Source: Paenibacillus guangzhouensis
Lineage (GTDB): Bacteria; Bacillota; Bacilli; Paenibacillales; Paenibacillaceae
Length of the DNA: 64,000 nucleotides
Direction: 5' to 3'
Assembly (NCBI RefSeq): GCF_009363075.1
Contig: NZ_CP045293.1
Span: 2,170,001-2,234,000 of the forward strand
Shown: positions 29,052-38,055 of the stretch, in pieces
Position numbering within the stretch: position 1 is the stretch's first letter
How the letters are laid out: every line of letters begins with the position of its first letter
The notes under the pieces: generated by a model
Seen by the model: only the letters and a program-made list of their open reading frames with translations
Databases searched by the model: none
What the model was told of the DNA's origin: nothing
Made by a program: the position numbers and the translations under genes

Positions 29052-30665
29052 CTATGGTGACTTGTTGATCTGGAATTTTTTCCGGTATTCCTGTGGCGAA
29101 ATGCCGATCACCCTTTTGAACATTTTGGCGAAATGCGAAAAATGGCCGTATCCTGTTAATTCGGCCACATTGCTGACTTTCACGCCTGATTCCACGAGAA
29201 GTTTTTTGGCTTTGTCCATTCTGACGCCTAATATGTAATCGGAGATGGAAAGCCCCGTTTCTTTCTTGAACAGGCGGGACAAATACGCGGGATTCAAATA
29301 AACGGAAGCGGCAATATCCTCCCTTTTCAGCTCCTCATGCAGATGCTCCTCGATAAATTTCCGGACTCTGGAGATCACAACCGATACCTCATGATGGTGC
29401 CTGTTCATATACTCGATCCCAACCGTTACGATCCGCGCAGACCAATTGCGAAGCTGTTTCAGCGAACGTGTCGCCACAGCTAAATCTTGCAGCTCGTTAT
29501 GAGGGAACATGTTCTGAATCGACAAGCCCTTTTTATGCGCTACATAATAAACCATGTGGATCAGCCCGAAATATAGAGCCTCCAGCGATTCCGAGCTTAC
29601 GCCGCTTACTTGCATCCGCTCTGTGCTTTCGTCGATCCGGTCCAGCAATTCATCCAGTTTTCCAAGCTCGTACAGCAAGAACCAATCGGATATTAATGGA
29701 AAAGATGGCAAGCCCCCTTTAAGTTCCACGCACGTTTGCAAATTCATCACGCTATTGGTTTTCGTTACATTATTACGTTCCATGCCGATCAGACTTCCCA
29801 AAGCCCGGCCAATGTCGGTAACAGGGGTCAATTCTCCGATATAACACGACAAATCGCAATAAAAAAAACGATTGCAAGCCTGAATGTACTCTGTGCATCT
29901 CCTGTTCAAATCCTGCCATACTGGAGCGTAATCACGAACATAAAAAAGCACCAGATTGATACCGTTTTGATCCGGAATGACACAGCCGGGATCGCTTTGG
30001 AGAATCATTTCCGCGCCCGCCTTGCGCAATGCATATTCCATGATTTCTTCATCTCTTGCGCTCAGATCTTCCCTCCATTGTTCCACGCTGATCAACACGG
30101 GAATAACCTGACTCTGCGCATCCATCGGAATTCCGTAAATTTGAAATCCAGCCTGCAATCTTTCTTGCCGCGAAGGGATTTTACCGCTGATCACTTCCTG
30201 CCAAAAGCGTTCCACGAGAGTCGGCAGTTGTTTGATCCAAATATCGTAATATTTTTCATAGGTTTTGTTGAAATCGTGCAACTCTTGATCGGCTTGAATT
30301 TTATGTACCGCTTTTTGGACAATCTCTTTGAGATGATCATGATCGAGTGGCTTTATCAAATAATTAAAGCTACCCAATTGAATCGCTTTTTGCGCATAAT
30401 CGAATTTGGCGTGTCCCGTTAAAAAAATCGTCTCCGTGAAAGGCGAGTGCTCCTTGACCCACTCCAGCAGCTTTAAACCGTTAGCGTCAGGCATCTCGAT
30501 GTCCGAAATCATCACGTCAATCTTGTGCGAAAACAAGACCCGCTTGGCCTCCTCGGTACTATAAGCCTCAAAAACATGGTCAAATTGCAGGTCGGACCAC
30601 TCGATTCCCTGTGTGATGCCTTTTACTGCAAATTTCTCATCATCAACAACAAGCAAGTTATACAT
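29052..30665 (-). CDS. AraC-type response regulator (YesN-like)
   Basis: 537 residues from the ATG at 30665, which has GGAGATGG upstream; longer readings from 30737 lie inside the kinase gene. The receiver domain has D8/D9, phospho-acceptor D55 in MISDIEMP and the conserved lysine in FNYLIKPL. The C-terminal AraC double helix-turn-helix includes REDIAASVYLNPAYLSRLF and VAELTGYGHFSHFAKMFK. The start overlaps the end of the kinase gene by eight bases, which shows a translationally coupled two-component pair. It presumably activates the double importer downstream. Confidence 0.93.
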   Translation of the reverse strand: MYNLLVVDDEKFAVKGITQGIEWSDLQFDHVFEAYSTEEAKRVLFSHKIDVMISDIEMPDANGLKLLEWVKEHSPFTETIFLTGHAKFDYAQKAIQLGSFNYLIKPLDHDHLKEIVQKAVHKIQADQELHDFNKTYEKYYDIWIKQLPTLVERFWQEVISGKIPSRQERLQAGFQIYGIPMDAQSQVIPVLISVEQWREDLSARDEEIMEYALRKAGAEMILQSDPGCVIPDQNGINLVLFYVRDYAPVWQDLNRRCTEYIQACNRFFYCDLSCYIGELTPVTDIGRALGSLIGMERNNVTKTNSVMNLQTCVELKGGLPSFPLISDWFLLYELGKLDELLDRIDESTERMQVSGVSSESLEALYFGLIHMVYYVAHKKGLSIQNMFPHNELQDLAVATRSLKQLRNWSARIVTVGIEYMNRHHHEVSVVISRVRKFIEEHLHEELKREDIAASVYLNPAYLSRLFKKETGLSISDYILGVRMDKAKKLLVESGVKVSNVAELTGYGHFSHFAKMFKRVIGISPQEYRKKFQINKSP

Positions 30666-32415
30666 TTGAACCATCTCCATGTACGAATTGACGTTGCAGA
30701 GGGAAATGTATGCGAATATTCGCCCCTGTTTGTTCACCGTTTGAAAAATGAATCTTGGCCGTGCTGTAGTTCATTCGAAGTCGGCGAAGCACGTTCCAAA
30801 TACCCAAATGACCATTACCTGTTTGCTCCGCATAGTGTCCGGAATTCAACTGCTGCAACATCGTCGGCGAAAAACCTTTCCCGTTGTCGGAAATCACGAC
30901 GATAAAATAATGTTGCGGATCGTCTGGGTCGGCCAAAATATTAATGCTGATGTAAAAGCGTTCGGAACCTTGTTGATACCCATGAATTACAGCGTTTTCC
31001 ACAAAGGGCTGAAGGATCAATGGAGGCAACTGATAATCCTGATAAAGCGGATCGAACTCAATGATAAAAGTCATGCTGTCGGGATAACGCATAACTTGGA
31101 TCTCCAAATAATTTCTTATATGCTCGATTTCTTCTGCTAGCATGATGGAATTGCGGTCCGTGCGAATAAGGTTGCGAAAGTAATCTGCCAAATGCAGCGC
31201 CATCTTTTTCACGGATTTGTAATCCTTATGGGCTGCCAAATTATAAATGATATTCAAACAGTTCATGTAAAAATGAGGATTGATTTGTACCTGTAGATGT
31301 CTGAATTCTGCTTGTTGAACCCTGATTTTCTCCTCATAAATGGAGATCTTCAAATACTCGATTTGTTTGACCATGTCGTTAAAATTGGAGATCAGAAACG
31401 AGAATTCGACCGAATGTTTTTCATTTAGCCTGACATCGAATTGGCCTCGCCCGATTTTTCTCATTCCGTGAAGAAGATGCGTCATCGGCTTGATGAAAAT
31501 CTTTTGAAGGTAAGCAAGATACAGCGCTAGAACCAAAACGACACCAAACGGCAGAAAGTTGATTGTCTTCTCCAAATAAGGCAAATTCCGCAAGATGTTC
31601 TTCTCGGCAACAACGACAAGATAATGAATATTCGCAACCTGCGAGGATTCGCCCACGACTAGATATTCCTTATGATTGGTATCGTCTCGTATGTTTTGAT
31701 ATAGATGATTGACATGCTTCAATTGATTTTTAATCCCAACATAGGTTGGCTGGGGCAAAAATTTTTGCGTGAGCGGCAATTGGCCGTCAGCAAGGATGAT
31801 TGTCCCCCCACCTTCCCCTACGTCCCATGTGCTAAGCGGTATCGCCAAACTGTTTACGTCAATCAGGCAGCCAGCATACATTTCCGAGCCCAAATCCTTC
31901 ATCTGCACCAGAAAATAATTATCATTCAATCGAACAAACTGCCAACCGAATTTTCGAAGCGGCATTTGATCCAAGTTTTGGGAAATATAATTTTTAACCA
32001 TCTGATACCTTTCAAGATAACGACCATTTTCCTGAGTTACGATCAGCAGGTCGTCGCCCGGTTTGGAGTACACGAAAAGTGTATTGATCATGCTGTAGTA
32101 GCCGATGTCTGTCATAAATTTGTTGTACAGTTTTTGTTTCGCCAAAACATAGTCTTCCATGGAATAATTATACGTCTGCATCGAAACGATCTCTGGATCG
32201 CTCGCAAGGCGATAGAAGTAATAATCGAATTCTTTCAGCGTGTTATCCATCCCATTGGCGTAATGCGAGAGCAACTTGCTGTAGTTTAAGGAGACCTGAT
32301 CGCGAACGACATTCATTGCATACTTATTGTTGTACAACAGCAAGAAAACAAGAGGAACAACAACGAGCAAAAAAACGCAAACGATTTTGAATCTTACCGA
32401 ATTTTTGAAATTCAA
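30658..32415 (-). CDS. YesM-type sensor histidine kinase
   Basis: 585 residues from a TTG at 32415; no in-frame ATG exists between it and the upstream stop, and the ribosome site (GGGGTG) is weak. Membrane segments lie at about 11-31 and 290-315, enclosing a 260-residue extracellular sensor. A HAMP-like linker follows, then the His_kinase box with H381 in QVQINPHFYMNC, then the ATP-binding region (PFVENAVIHG, ISDNGKGFSP, GNGHLGIWNV). It likely senses a sugar or the loaded binding protein and phosphorylates the regulator at 29052-30665. The GH5 wreck directly upstream may have replaced its original leader. Confidence 0.9.
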   Translation of the reverse strand: MNFKNSVRFKIVCVFLLVVVPLVFLLLYNNKYAMNVVRDQVSLNYSKLLSHYANGMDNTLKEFDYYFYRLASDPEIVSMQTYNYSMEDYVLAKQKLYNKFMTDIGYYSMINTLFVYSKPGDDLLIVTQENGRYLERYQMVKNYISQNLDQMPLRKFGWQFVRLNDNYFLVQMKDLGSEMYAGCLIDVNSLAIPLSTWDVGEGGGTIILADGQLPLTQKFLPQPTYVGIKNQLKHVNHLYQNIRDDTNHKEYLVVGESSQVANIHYLVVVAEKNILRNLPYLEKTINFLPFGVVLVLALYLAYLQKIFIKPMTHLLHGMRKIGRGQFDVRLNEKHSVEFSFLISNFNDMVKQIEYLKISIYEEKIRVQQAEFRHLQVQINPHFYMNCLNIIYNLAAHKDYKSVKKMALHLADYFRNLIRTDRNSIMLAEEIEHIRNYLEIQVMRYPDSMTFIIEFDPLYQDYQLPPLILQPFVENAVIHGYQQGSERFYISINILADPDDPQHYFIVVISDNGKGFSPTMLQQLNSGHYAEQTGNGHLGIWNVLRRLRMNYSTAKIHFSNGEQTGANIRIHFPLQRQFVHGDGSNV

Positions 32416-32439
32416 GATCCGACACCCCAGTTTTTAAAG

Positions 32440-32955
32440 ATGGAAATTTTACGCTTCATGATGGTCACATCGATCATTCCAGGTAACAGTGCGAAAGCAG
32501 ACGAAGTTTCTGTGTTCGTCACAAACGACCAACTGCACATTTCTAGAAACCAATTGGTGAATCAGGCGGGAGAACCGATCCAGCTCAAAGGGATGAGTTC
32601 TCAAGGCTTGCAGTGGTTTAAATAATTCGTACTATAATAGTAAGAAATGGATAGAAGACAATTGGGGAATGGCTGTAGTTCGCCCGGCGCATACTCGAAT
32701 GGCGGATGGAACGACGCACAGTTAACGGCATCCGGCAAGTTTGTCAGAGACCAGTTGTAGACTGGATCCACGCAGCCGTCAGGAGATCTCATTTCCGGTA
32801 AAACCTACAAATTGGTCATCGTAGGCAGCGGCAAAGCGTTGAATGTAGCTTCGGAAGGCACTGCGAACGGTACGAACGTACAGATTTGGGAAGACAACTG
32901 AACGAACGCGCAAAGGTGGAATCTGTATCAATTAAATTATGAAAAAAACAACTAA
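32440..32955 (+). pseudogene. Wrecked GH5 cellulase with CBM13 (ricin-type) tail
   Basis: Three blocks in shifting frames. At 32440-32610, frame 1 reads a mature GH5 N-terminus (LVNQAGEPIQLKGMSSQGLQWF). From about 32626 another frame continues with KKWIEDNWGMAVVR, the next conserved block of GH5 endoglucanases. It then jumps near 32680 to SNGGWNDAQLTASGKFVRDQL, the typical end of that catalytic domain, followed by a TAG. In frame after it is a ricin B/CBM13 piece (SGKTYKLVIVGSGKALNVAS, NVQIWEDN, TGA, then TNAQRWNLYQ). The catalytic centre is missing, so the gene is dead: a large deletion plus at least one frameshift and two stops. It lies beside the intact GH9 cellulase gene. Confidence 0.85.
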
Positions 32956-32958
32956 CTG

Positions 32959-33000
32959 AAAAGGCTGCGATCGCCTGTTTATTAAGCGATTGCAGCCTTT
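32959..33000 (-). terminator. Terminator of the GH9 gene
   Basis: AAGGCTGCGATCGC pairs with GCGATTGCAGCCTT (one mismatch) around an 11-base loop, followed on the minus strand by TTTTC and later a seven-T run. It can also serve the plus strand (TTTGATTT). Confidence 0.75.
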
Positions 33001-33023
33001 GATTTGCTGCTAATTATTGTGGG

Positions 33024-35303
33024 TTATTTGTTCCAAAGCTTCAAATTAGAGAATGTAATCGTGCCCTCGCCGCTGAGCGGGGATATGGTAAGGCTGCGCA
33101 CGGGATTCAAAGAGAACGGTTTTCTCGTATCCATCCCGTCCGGTTGATAATCCTTGCGCTGCGTAAACTCATGAAACGGCAGCTTTACCTTCTTGCCTTC
33201 CTTAGCGTCATCCACGATCATTTTTTCGTAATGAACGCCGTTTCCATCCGTCAGTTCAACGCGAATTGAAACCCCGGTGCCGCCTTTAACATCCAACGCT
33301 ATGCCGCTGAAGTCTATCCAGTTCTCGCCCACGTCTGCGGAAGTGCCAAGCCAACCGCCTTGATGGAGATTATACTCCACCTTAAGCGAGCCATCCGACG
33401 ATAACGTATGGGTGATCATAGAAGAAGGATCATGGAACGGCTCCAGGGTGCCGAATGCGCCGATATAATTTTTATCCAAACTCCCTTTGGGGATGTTAAC
33501 GATCTGATTGCCGCCATCTGTGGTTTTGGGGGCTTCTTCAATATCGCCTTTCGAAAAATAAGCAAGCGCGAATGCCACCGGAGCGATATAATCGATTGCG
33601 TGTTCATTGGTCGAATAAGAATCCGTAATGTCGATATAAGCCTTGGCGGGAGGTACGCTACCCTCGCCCGCATCCTTTATGATCTTATCAATAGCAGGGT
33701 CCCCTCCGTATTTATTCGGTCCGCCGACTACAAGTCCCGGTATGTAGGTATGCGTTCCGGCTATCATACGGTTATGTGGATATAAAGGCATTCTCGTGCC
33801 AGAACCGGTCATGTAGCTGTAACCGGTCGCATTTCGGCCGAACAAATAATGAAGCTGATCCAGCGCACCTTTTACATAAGCTTCTTTCGGCGATAATGCA
33901 TTCGCCATCAGGAGCACGTTGCCGTGCGCCACGCTATCCTTGGCCGAGCCCCAGCCGTATTGATCCGAGCTTAAGGCAACTCGGTAGCCGTCTTTCGAGA
34001 TTTTTTCCACCTCCGAATCGGCATTTGCAACAATTGCGGCTTTCACCTTCTCCTTGAGGGATATATCCGCTTGCTTGCTCGTCACATAAGCGTATTGTCC
34101 AAGCAAAATGCTGTCCGCCCATGAAATATGTCCGGACTTTTGAGCGATCTGATTCGCAAAACGCTCCTTGATATAAAGATCGTACTCCTTTTTCCCTGTT
34201 GTCTTTAGCAGCTCTGCTGCGGCCCATATGCGCTCCTCGATGTCCCCCGTTTTGCCGTAACCTCCCGAACCGCTGTCCTGATCTTTATCCAAGCGGAATT
34301 CCGGGGAGGGATGCTTCTCCAAGTATTGCTGCGCTTTCTGCGCATAACCTAGCAGCTCTTTCGCGTAAGCCGTATCAAACGGTTCATAGATGCGCGCAGC
34401 CATCGCCATAACGCCCGCAAACTGCGCGGTTCCATAAGTAGTTAGTCCGTAGACGTAACGATCCTGGGTATCCAATTCAGGCTTTACAAATCCCGGCCAT
34501 CTCATGCCCGCTACCTTGAAATAGACGGCCCCATCGCCACGCTGCATCTTCTTCATCCACTCGAGCTCGAATTTCGTTTCGGCGAGAATGTCCGGAAGTT
34601 TGCTGTTATTCGAGGTGCCTTCGGGCAGCATCAATTGCCCCTTATAAAATTTTGAAGGGGCGAATTCATAGGCAAGCAGAAGTTGGGCCGTACTTACTGT
34701 AGCGGTAGGGATGTACTTCCCGTAGTCGCCCGCATCATACCACCCGCCGCTCACATCTACAGTATCGCCCTTCTTATGAAACTCGTCCGCGAAAAACATC
34801 ATGGCTTGCTTATCCTGTGTATGACCCGCTTCATGCGCAAGACCGGTTAATCCGTCGCGAATGGCAATCCCGGATCTTCCTAGTGTATAAGAACGGATCG
34901 CCTGAATCATGGAACTCCGGTATACATCATCTCCGATGCGAAACGGATAGGATACACCTCCCCCTTCAATCTGCAGCACGTATGTCCCGGGCTCCTTGAA
35001 CGAGGAGAAATCCGCAGTCCTAACATTGTCGCCGGAGTTTGCATCACTTATCGCGGCCGAAAGTTTACCGCTAAATACCTTCTTATTGGAATCCAGGCTA
35101 ATCAAGTGAAACTGGTCGGTAGCCGTCGTGTCGGTCACGAATGCCACTTTGTCGGCATGAAGCAAATATCCTATTTGATCTACTTTTACCGTCATTCCAA
35201 CCCACTGGGCTTCCGACGCTTTCATCGTAAGGGGCGCCAACGAAGATATTGCGCCGAACGTTAGTGAAAGCGATAACAAAATTTTTGGAAACCGTTTTCT
35301 CAT
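33024..35303 (-). CDS. Secreted GH9 endoglucanase with C-terminal binding domain
   Basis: 759 residues. The ATG at 35303 is preferred over 35381 because AGGAGGAGG precedes it and a signal peptide follows (about 1-31). An N-terminal Ig-like CelD_N domain (VKVDQIGYLLHADKVAFV, about 40-130) leads into the GH9 (alpha/alpha)6 barrel. The catalytic aspartates D190 and D193 lie in SGGWYDAGDYGKY, and the acid E567 in DSYSTNEHAIDYIAP. Residues about 610-759 form a galactose-binding-like sandwich similar to CBM11 (GSLKVEYNLHQGGW, SLTISPLSGEG). It hydrolyses beta-1,4-glucan (cellulose or mixed-linkage glucan) outside the cell. It has its own promoter and terminator. Confidence 0.92.
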   Translation of the reverse strand: MRKRFPKILLSLSLTFGAISSLAPLTMKASEAQWVGMTVKVDQIGYLLHADKVAFVTDTTATDQFHLISLDSNKKVFSGKLSAAISDANSGDNVRTADFSSFKEPGTYVLQIEGGGVSYPFRIGDDVYRSSMIQAIRSYTLGRSGIAIRDGLTGLAHEAGHTQDKQAMMFFADEFHKKGDTVDVSGGWYDAGDYGKYIPTATVSTAQLLLAYEFAPSKFYKGQLMLPEGTSNNSKLPDILAETKFELEWMKKMQRGDGAVYFKVAGMRWPGFVKPELDTQDRYVYGLTTYGTAQFAGVMAMAARIYEPFDTAYAKELLGYAQKAQQYLEKHPSPEFRLDKDQDSGSGGYGKTGDIEERIWAAAELLKTTGKKEYDLYIKERFANQIAQKSGHISWADSILLGQYAYVTSKQADISLKEKVKAAIVANADSEVEKISKDGYRVALSSDQYGWGSAKDSVAHGNVLLMANALSPKEAYVKGALDQLHYLFGRNATGYSYMTGSGTRMPLYPHNRMIAGTHTYIPGLVVGGPNKYGGDPAIDKIIKDAGEGSVPPAKAYIDITDSYSTNEHAIDYIAPVAFALAYFSKGDIEEAPKTTDGGNQIVNIPKGSLDKNYIGAFGTLEPFHDPSSMITHTLSSDGSLKVEYNLHQGGWLGTSADVGENWIDFSGIALDVKGGTGVSIRVELTDGNGVHYEKMIVDDAKEGKKVKLPFHEFTQRKDYQPDGMDTRKPFSLNPVRSLTISPLSGEGTITFSNLKLWNK

Positions 35304-35359
35304 GAATCCATCCTCCTCCTTGCCGCATGAACCGCCGGCAATCCTATGATTTGCGAACG

Positions 35360-35388
35360 CTATAATTATTGTAGTTTTCACCTGTCAA
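35360..35388 (-). promoter_or_regulatory. Sigma-A type promoter of the GH9 gene
   Basis: On the minus strand a perfect TTGACA (35388-35383) is followed after 17 bases by TTATAG (35365-35360), about 57 bases before the start codon. No operator-like palindrome is obvious around it. Confidence 0.6.
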
Positions 35389-35548
35389 TTGTTCTATCCG
35401 TTATGCGATCATTTGAACACTAATGTGACATTGTTGTTTGATTCATCACAAAAATGCGCCCAATGTTCAGGCCATGTTCAATGTTATAGTCGGGATTAAT
35501 CTCAATCGTCCGGGAGATGTCTACATATTATAGAGGAGGTATAGGACT

Positions 35549-35667
35549 ATGAAATTCGTGGGGCAATACTCTTCAACTACGGTGCTCAATTCGCCGTGAT
35601 GACACTGATCGCGCTTCGGTCGATGATTTTATTTATGTACCCGATGTTCACGAATCAAATGACCTGA
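35549..35667 (+). pseudogene. Small membrane-protein ORF broken by a frameshift (unknown)
   Basis: An ATG nine bases after GAGGAGGT opens MKFVG and hits a stop after 16 codons. One base shifted, the frame runs on as a hydrophobic stretch (GAILFNYGAQFAVMTLIALR, then SMILFMYPMF) to a TGA at 35665. Restoring a single G near 35560 would give a protein of about 39 residues with one membrane segment. The strong ribosome site argues that it was once translated. I do not recognise a family. Confidence 0.35.
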
Positions 35668-35706
35668 GGCATTATGGCTGTTGCGGCAAAAAGCTAATGC
35701 GTGCAT

Positions 35707-35744
35707 AAACAGGGCAAGGATTGCGATGCAATGCCTGCCCTGTT
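35707..35744 (-). terminator. Hairpin after the Cof-type phosphatase gene
   Basis: A 10-bp stem (AAACAGGGCA/TGCCCTGTTT) with a partly paired 18-base loop lies about 55 bases beyond the stop codon. The stem itself carries the A/T tract, so it could act in either direction. Confidence 0.6.
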
Positions 35745-35798
35745 TGTATATCTTCGCTGTCAATACTCATGTGGCCCCGCAGTGCTCCGTTGGGTTTA

Positions 35799-36539
35799 TC
35801 AAAGGTCAAGCACATACCGGCGGATCGCCTGCGCTACTCCGTCTTCCATGTTGCTGCCTGTGACAGCCTTCGCCAGACGCTTCACTTCGTCCTGGGCATT
35901 CCCCATCGCCACGCCGATCCCGGCTTCAAGGAGCATCGTTTTGTCGTTTAAGCTGTCTCCAACCGCCATCACCTGCGACATTGACAAAGCGTATAGATCG
36001 CATACTTCACGTACACCGCTTGCTTTGGAAACGCCTGGAGGATTGACTTCAATATTAAACGGCTGGGAATTGGTGATCTCGAAAGGACCTACATTCATTA
36101 CCTTGTGACGAATCCGCTCCAGTTGTTTCGTATCTTCCGAATCAAAGCCGAACTTCAGCCATATGGTCTCTTCCGTAACATCGTTCCAATTATTAGGGGT
36201 GATAATGGCCTCCGTCGTATGCCCAAAAAAATGACAGTTTTCTTCTTGCGAAATATGATGAAATGCCCTGATCGTTCCGGAATCCAACGTATAGCGTTTG
36301 TGTAGCTTATCTGGAGACGTCCAAACTTCACTCCCGTTGACCGTTACGATCGGAGATCCCAGACTCAGTTCGTGCCAGTAAAGCTTTGCGCTTTGTACTT
36401 CCCTCCCCGTAGCCACAATGACCATTACTCCCCGGGAGCGAGCTTCTGCTATCGCTTTGCGGTTTTCTTCAGAAACTTCGGAACAATCGCTCAGCAGCGT
36501 TCCGTCAAGATCAAGCGCGATCAATTTAATTCTGCCCAT
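35799..36539 (-). CDS. Cof-type HAD-IIB sugar-phosphate phosphatase
   Basis: 246 residues with all HAD motifs: ALDLDGTLL (nucleophile D9 and D11), the TGR motif in VATGREVQ, a lysine region, and GDSLNDKTML for Mg binding. The cap between about 85 and 190 is the C2B type of Cof proteins, which dephosphorylate small sugar phosphates or FMN/PLP. It probably follows the ADP-ribosylglycohydrolase-family gene in one transcript (45-base gap). Substrate unknown. Confidence 0.88.
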   Translation of the reverse strand: MGRIKLIALDLDGTLLSDCSEVSEENRKAIAEARSRGVMVIVATGREVQSAKLYWHELSLGSPIVTVNGSEVWTSPDKLHKRYTLDSGTIRAFHHISQEENCHFFGHTTEAIITPNNWNDVTEETIWLKFGFDSEDTKQLERIRHKVMNVGPFEITNSQPFNIEVNPPGVSKASGVREVCDLYALSMSQVMAVGDSLNDKTMLLEAGIGVAMGNAQDEVKRLAKAVTGSNMEDGVAQAIRRYVLDL

Positions 36540-36584
36540 TTCAAGAAACCTCCTATCAAATCGAAAATAGGATTCATATTCTAG

Positions 36585-37973
36585 TCAAGTATTCTCGTTC
36601 ACATAGAGTTCACTGGGTTGAATTCGATGGACGCCGCCCTGCAGCAGTTCCGGCAAACGCCCCACCCGCTCAGCCAATCGGGAAAGCTTTTGTTCACTAA
36701 AATAGGAAAGCCCCGTATGAATCCGGTCTTGGAATGGCTCAAGCCATCTTGGTTTCAGGCTTCCGGAACCGAAATATACGCCAAGTAAAGAACCCGCCGT
36801 TGCCCCAAAGCTATCCGTATCGTTGCCTTGCATGACCTGTTTGCATATTCCGTCGCCGACATTTTCGGCAAATCGGAACGTGTTTATCAGGGTGCCTACT
36901 TCCTGATAAACTTGGCAGTGGGAATATTTCGCATACTTATGATTAATGCTCGCATAAGCCTCCAGCCAGTTGTCTGCATTCGCAACGATCTGCAGAGCCT
37001 CATGAGTCGTCTCATAGAATCGGCTCCGTCTAGGTACGAATTGAAGCGCAGTGCTCATTATTTCGATCGGATCGCGCAGCACATGCGCAAGGGCAATTGC
37101 TGCGGCAATGAACATCGTTGCATAGATTCCGGTCCGACGATGCGTAAAACTTGCATCACGCCAAGCCAGCTCTGCGGCAAGAGCGGGTTGGCCGGGACAG
37201 GCATAGCCGTAAGCATCCGCACGGATCGCCGCTCCGCATAATTCCGTATCCTTTACCAGAAAGTCGGGCCATGACTCTATATCTAAATGATTGAATTCGT
37301 CCTTGTCATGCTCCAAGTAACTGATTCCCGATCGAAGCAGGATTGCCCTTTCTGGACCCCAAGTTGTACTAATCGGAAGATGATTGATCCATAAATCTCT
37401 TAAGTTTCTTTTCGTAAATCCAATACCGAATTGCTCAAGCACAAGCATACCCAATAAAGTGTAATTAATATCGTCATCAGGCGCCACATAATGTATTCGC
37501 CCCCGCGCAGTTTCATACCAGGACCAGTGTCGACGACCTAACGCATGTAGGGTTTCTTCCGAAATATAGTCCCTTAGAGGCCATTTTCCAGTTGAAATTA
37601 GCGCTTGACTCAACTCCACAAGACTAGGATTCACTTCAATAGGTTTGCCCAACATGGATCCGCAGGCTGAAGCGAGGAACGCTGCCTCTACCCGTGCCGA
37701 GCTATCTTTCAAATTAAGCATTCCGACCTGGCCAAGAGGTCGGGCAGGGTCACATTCTCGCCATATCTCCGATAATTCATTAGGCTCATAGTAGGGCCAA
37801 TTATCCCTTATAGGAATGGCAGCCAAGGTATGGGCGAATTCTACATAAGCATCATAGCTTTCAGGCAGCTGCTCTAATCTGGCTAAATAACCAGAGGTTT
37901 GATAACCCTGTTCGAATTTATTGCGTAAGATTCCTTCCAATGAACGTTTTAGATAGGATAGCGATGGTAGCAT
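36585..37973 (-). CDS. ADP-ribosylglycohydrolase-family protein
   Basis: 462 residues. Two conserved metal-site segments of the DraG/ARH fold are visible: APDDDINYTLLGMLVLEQFG in the middle, and near the C-terminus QGNDTDSFGATAGSLLGVYFG. The early glycine-rich segment AAFLASACGSMLGKP corresponds to the family's first helix. The protein is longer than the usual 300 residues because of about 70 extra N-terminal residues. Members in sugar operons are thought to act on nucleoside-like or sugar N/O-glycosidic substrates rather than on modified proteins, but this is unproven. The gene follows a binding-protein gene of an importer, with a hairpin between them, and precedes a sugar-phosphate phosphatase. 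Confidence 0.82.
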   Translation of the reverse strand: MLPSLSYLKRSLEGILRNKFEQGYQTSGYLARLEQLPESYDAYVEFAHTLAAIPIRDNWPYYEPNELSEIWRECDPARPLGQVGMLNLKDSSARVEAAFLASACGSMLGKPIEVNPSLVELSQALISTGKWPLRDYISEETLHALGRRHWSWYETARGRIHYVAPDDDINYTLLGMLVLEQFGIGFTKRNLRDLWINHLPISTTWGPERAILLRSGISYLEHDKDEFNHLDIESWPDFLVKDTELCGAAIRADAYGYACPGQPALAAELAWRDASFTHRRTGIYATMFIAAAIALAHVLRDPIEIMSTALQFVPRRSRFYETTHEALQIVANADNWLEAYASINHKYAKYSHCQVYQEVGTLINTFRFAENVGDGICKQVMQGNDTDSFGATAGSLLGVYFGSGSLKPRWLEPFQDRIHTGLSYFSEQKLSRLAERVGRLPELLQGGVHRIQPSELYVNENT

Positions 37974-38015
37974 GCGGTTGTCTCCTTTTCTTATTCCTTT
38001 TAATCAAAGCATTCA

Positions 38016-38034
38016 ACCCGATCAGAGATCGGGT
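38016..38034 (-). terminator. Intercistronic hairpin between binding-protein and ADP-ribosylglycohydrolase genes
   Basis: ACCCGATC pairs with GATCGGGT around three bases, 22 bases after the binding-protein stop codon. There is no real T-run, so it is more likely an attenuator or 3'-end protector that keeps binding-protein mRNA high than a full terminator. Confidence 0.5.
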
Positions 38035-38055
38035 CGAATTCATGTTCCACTCTAC

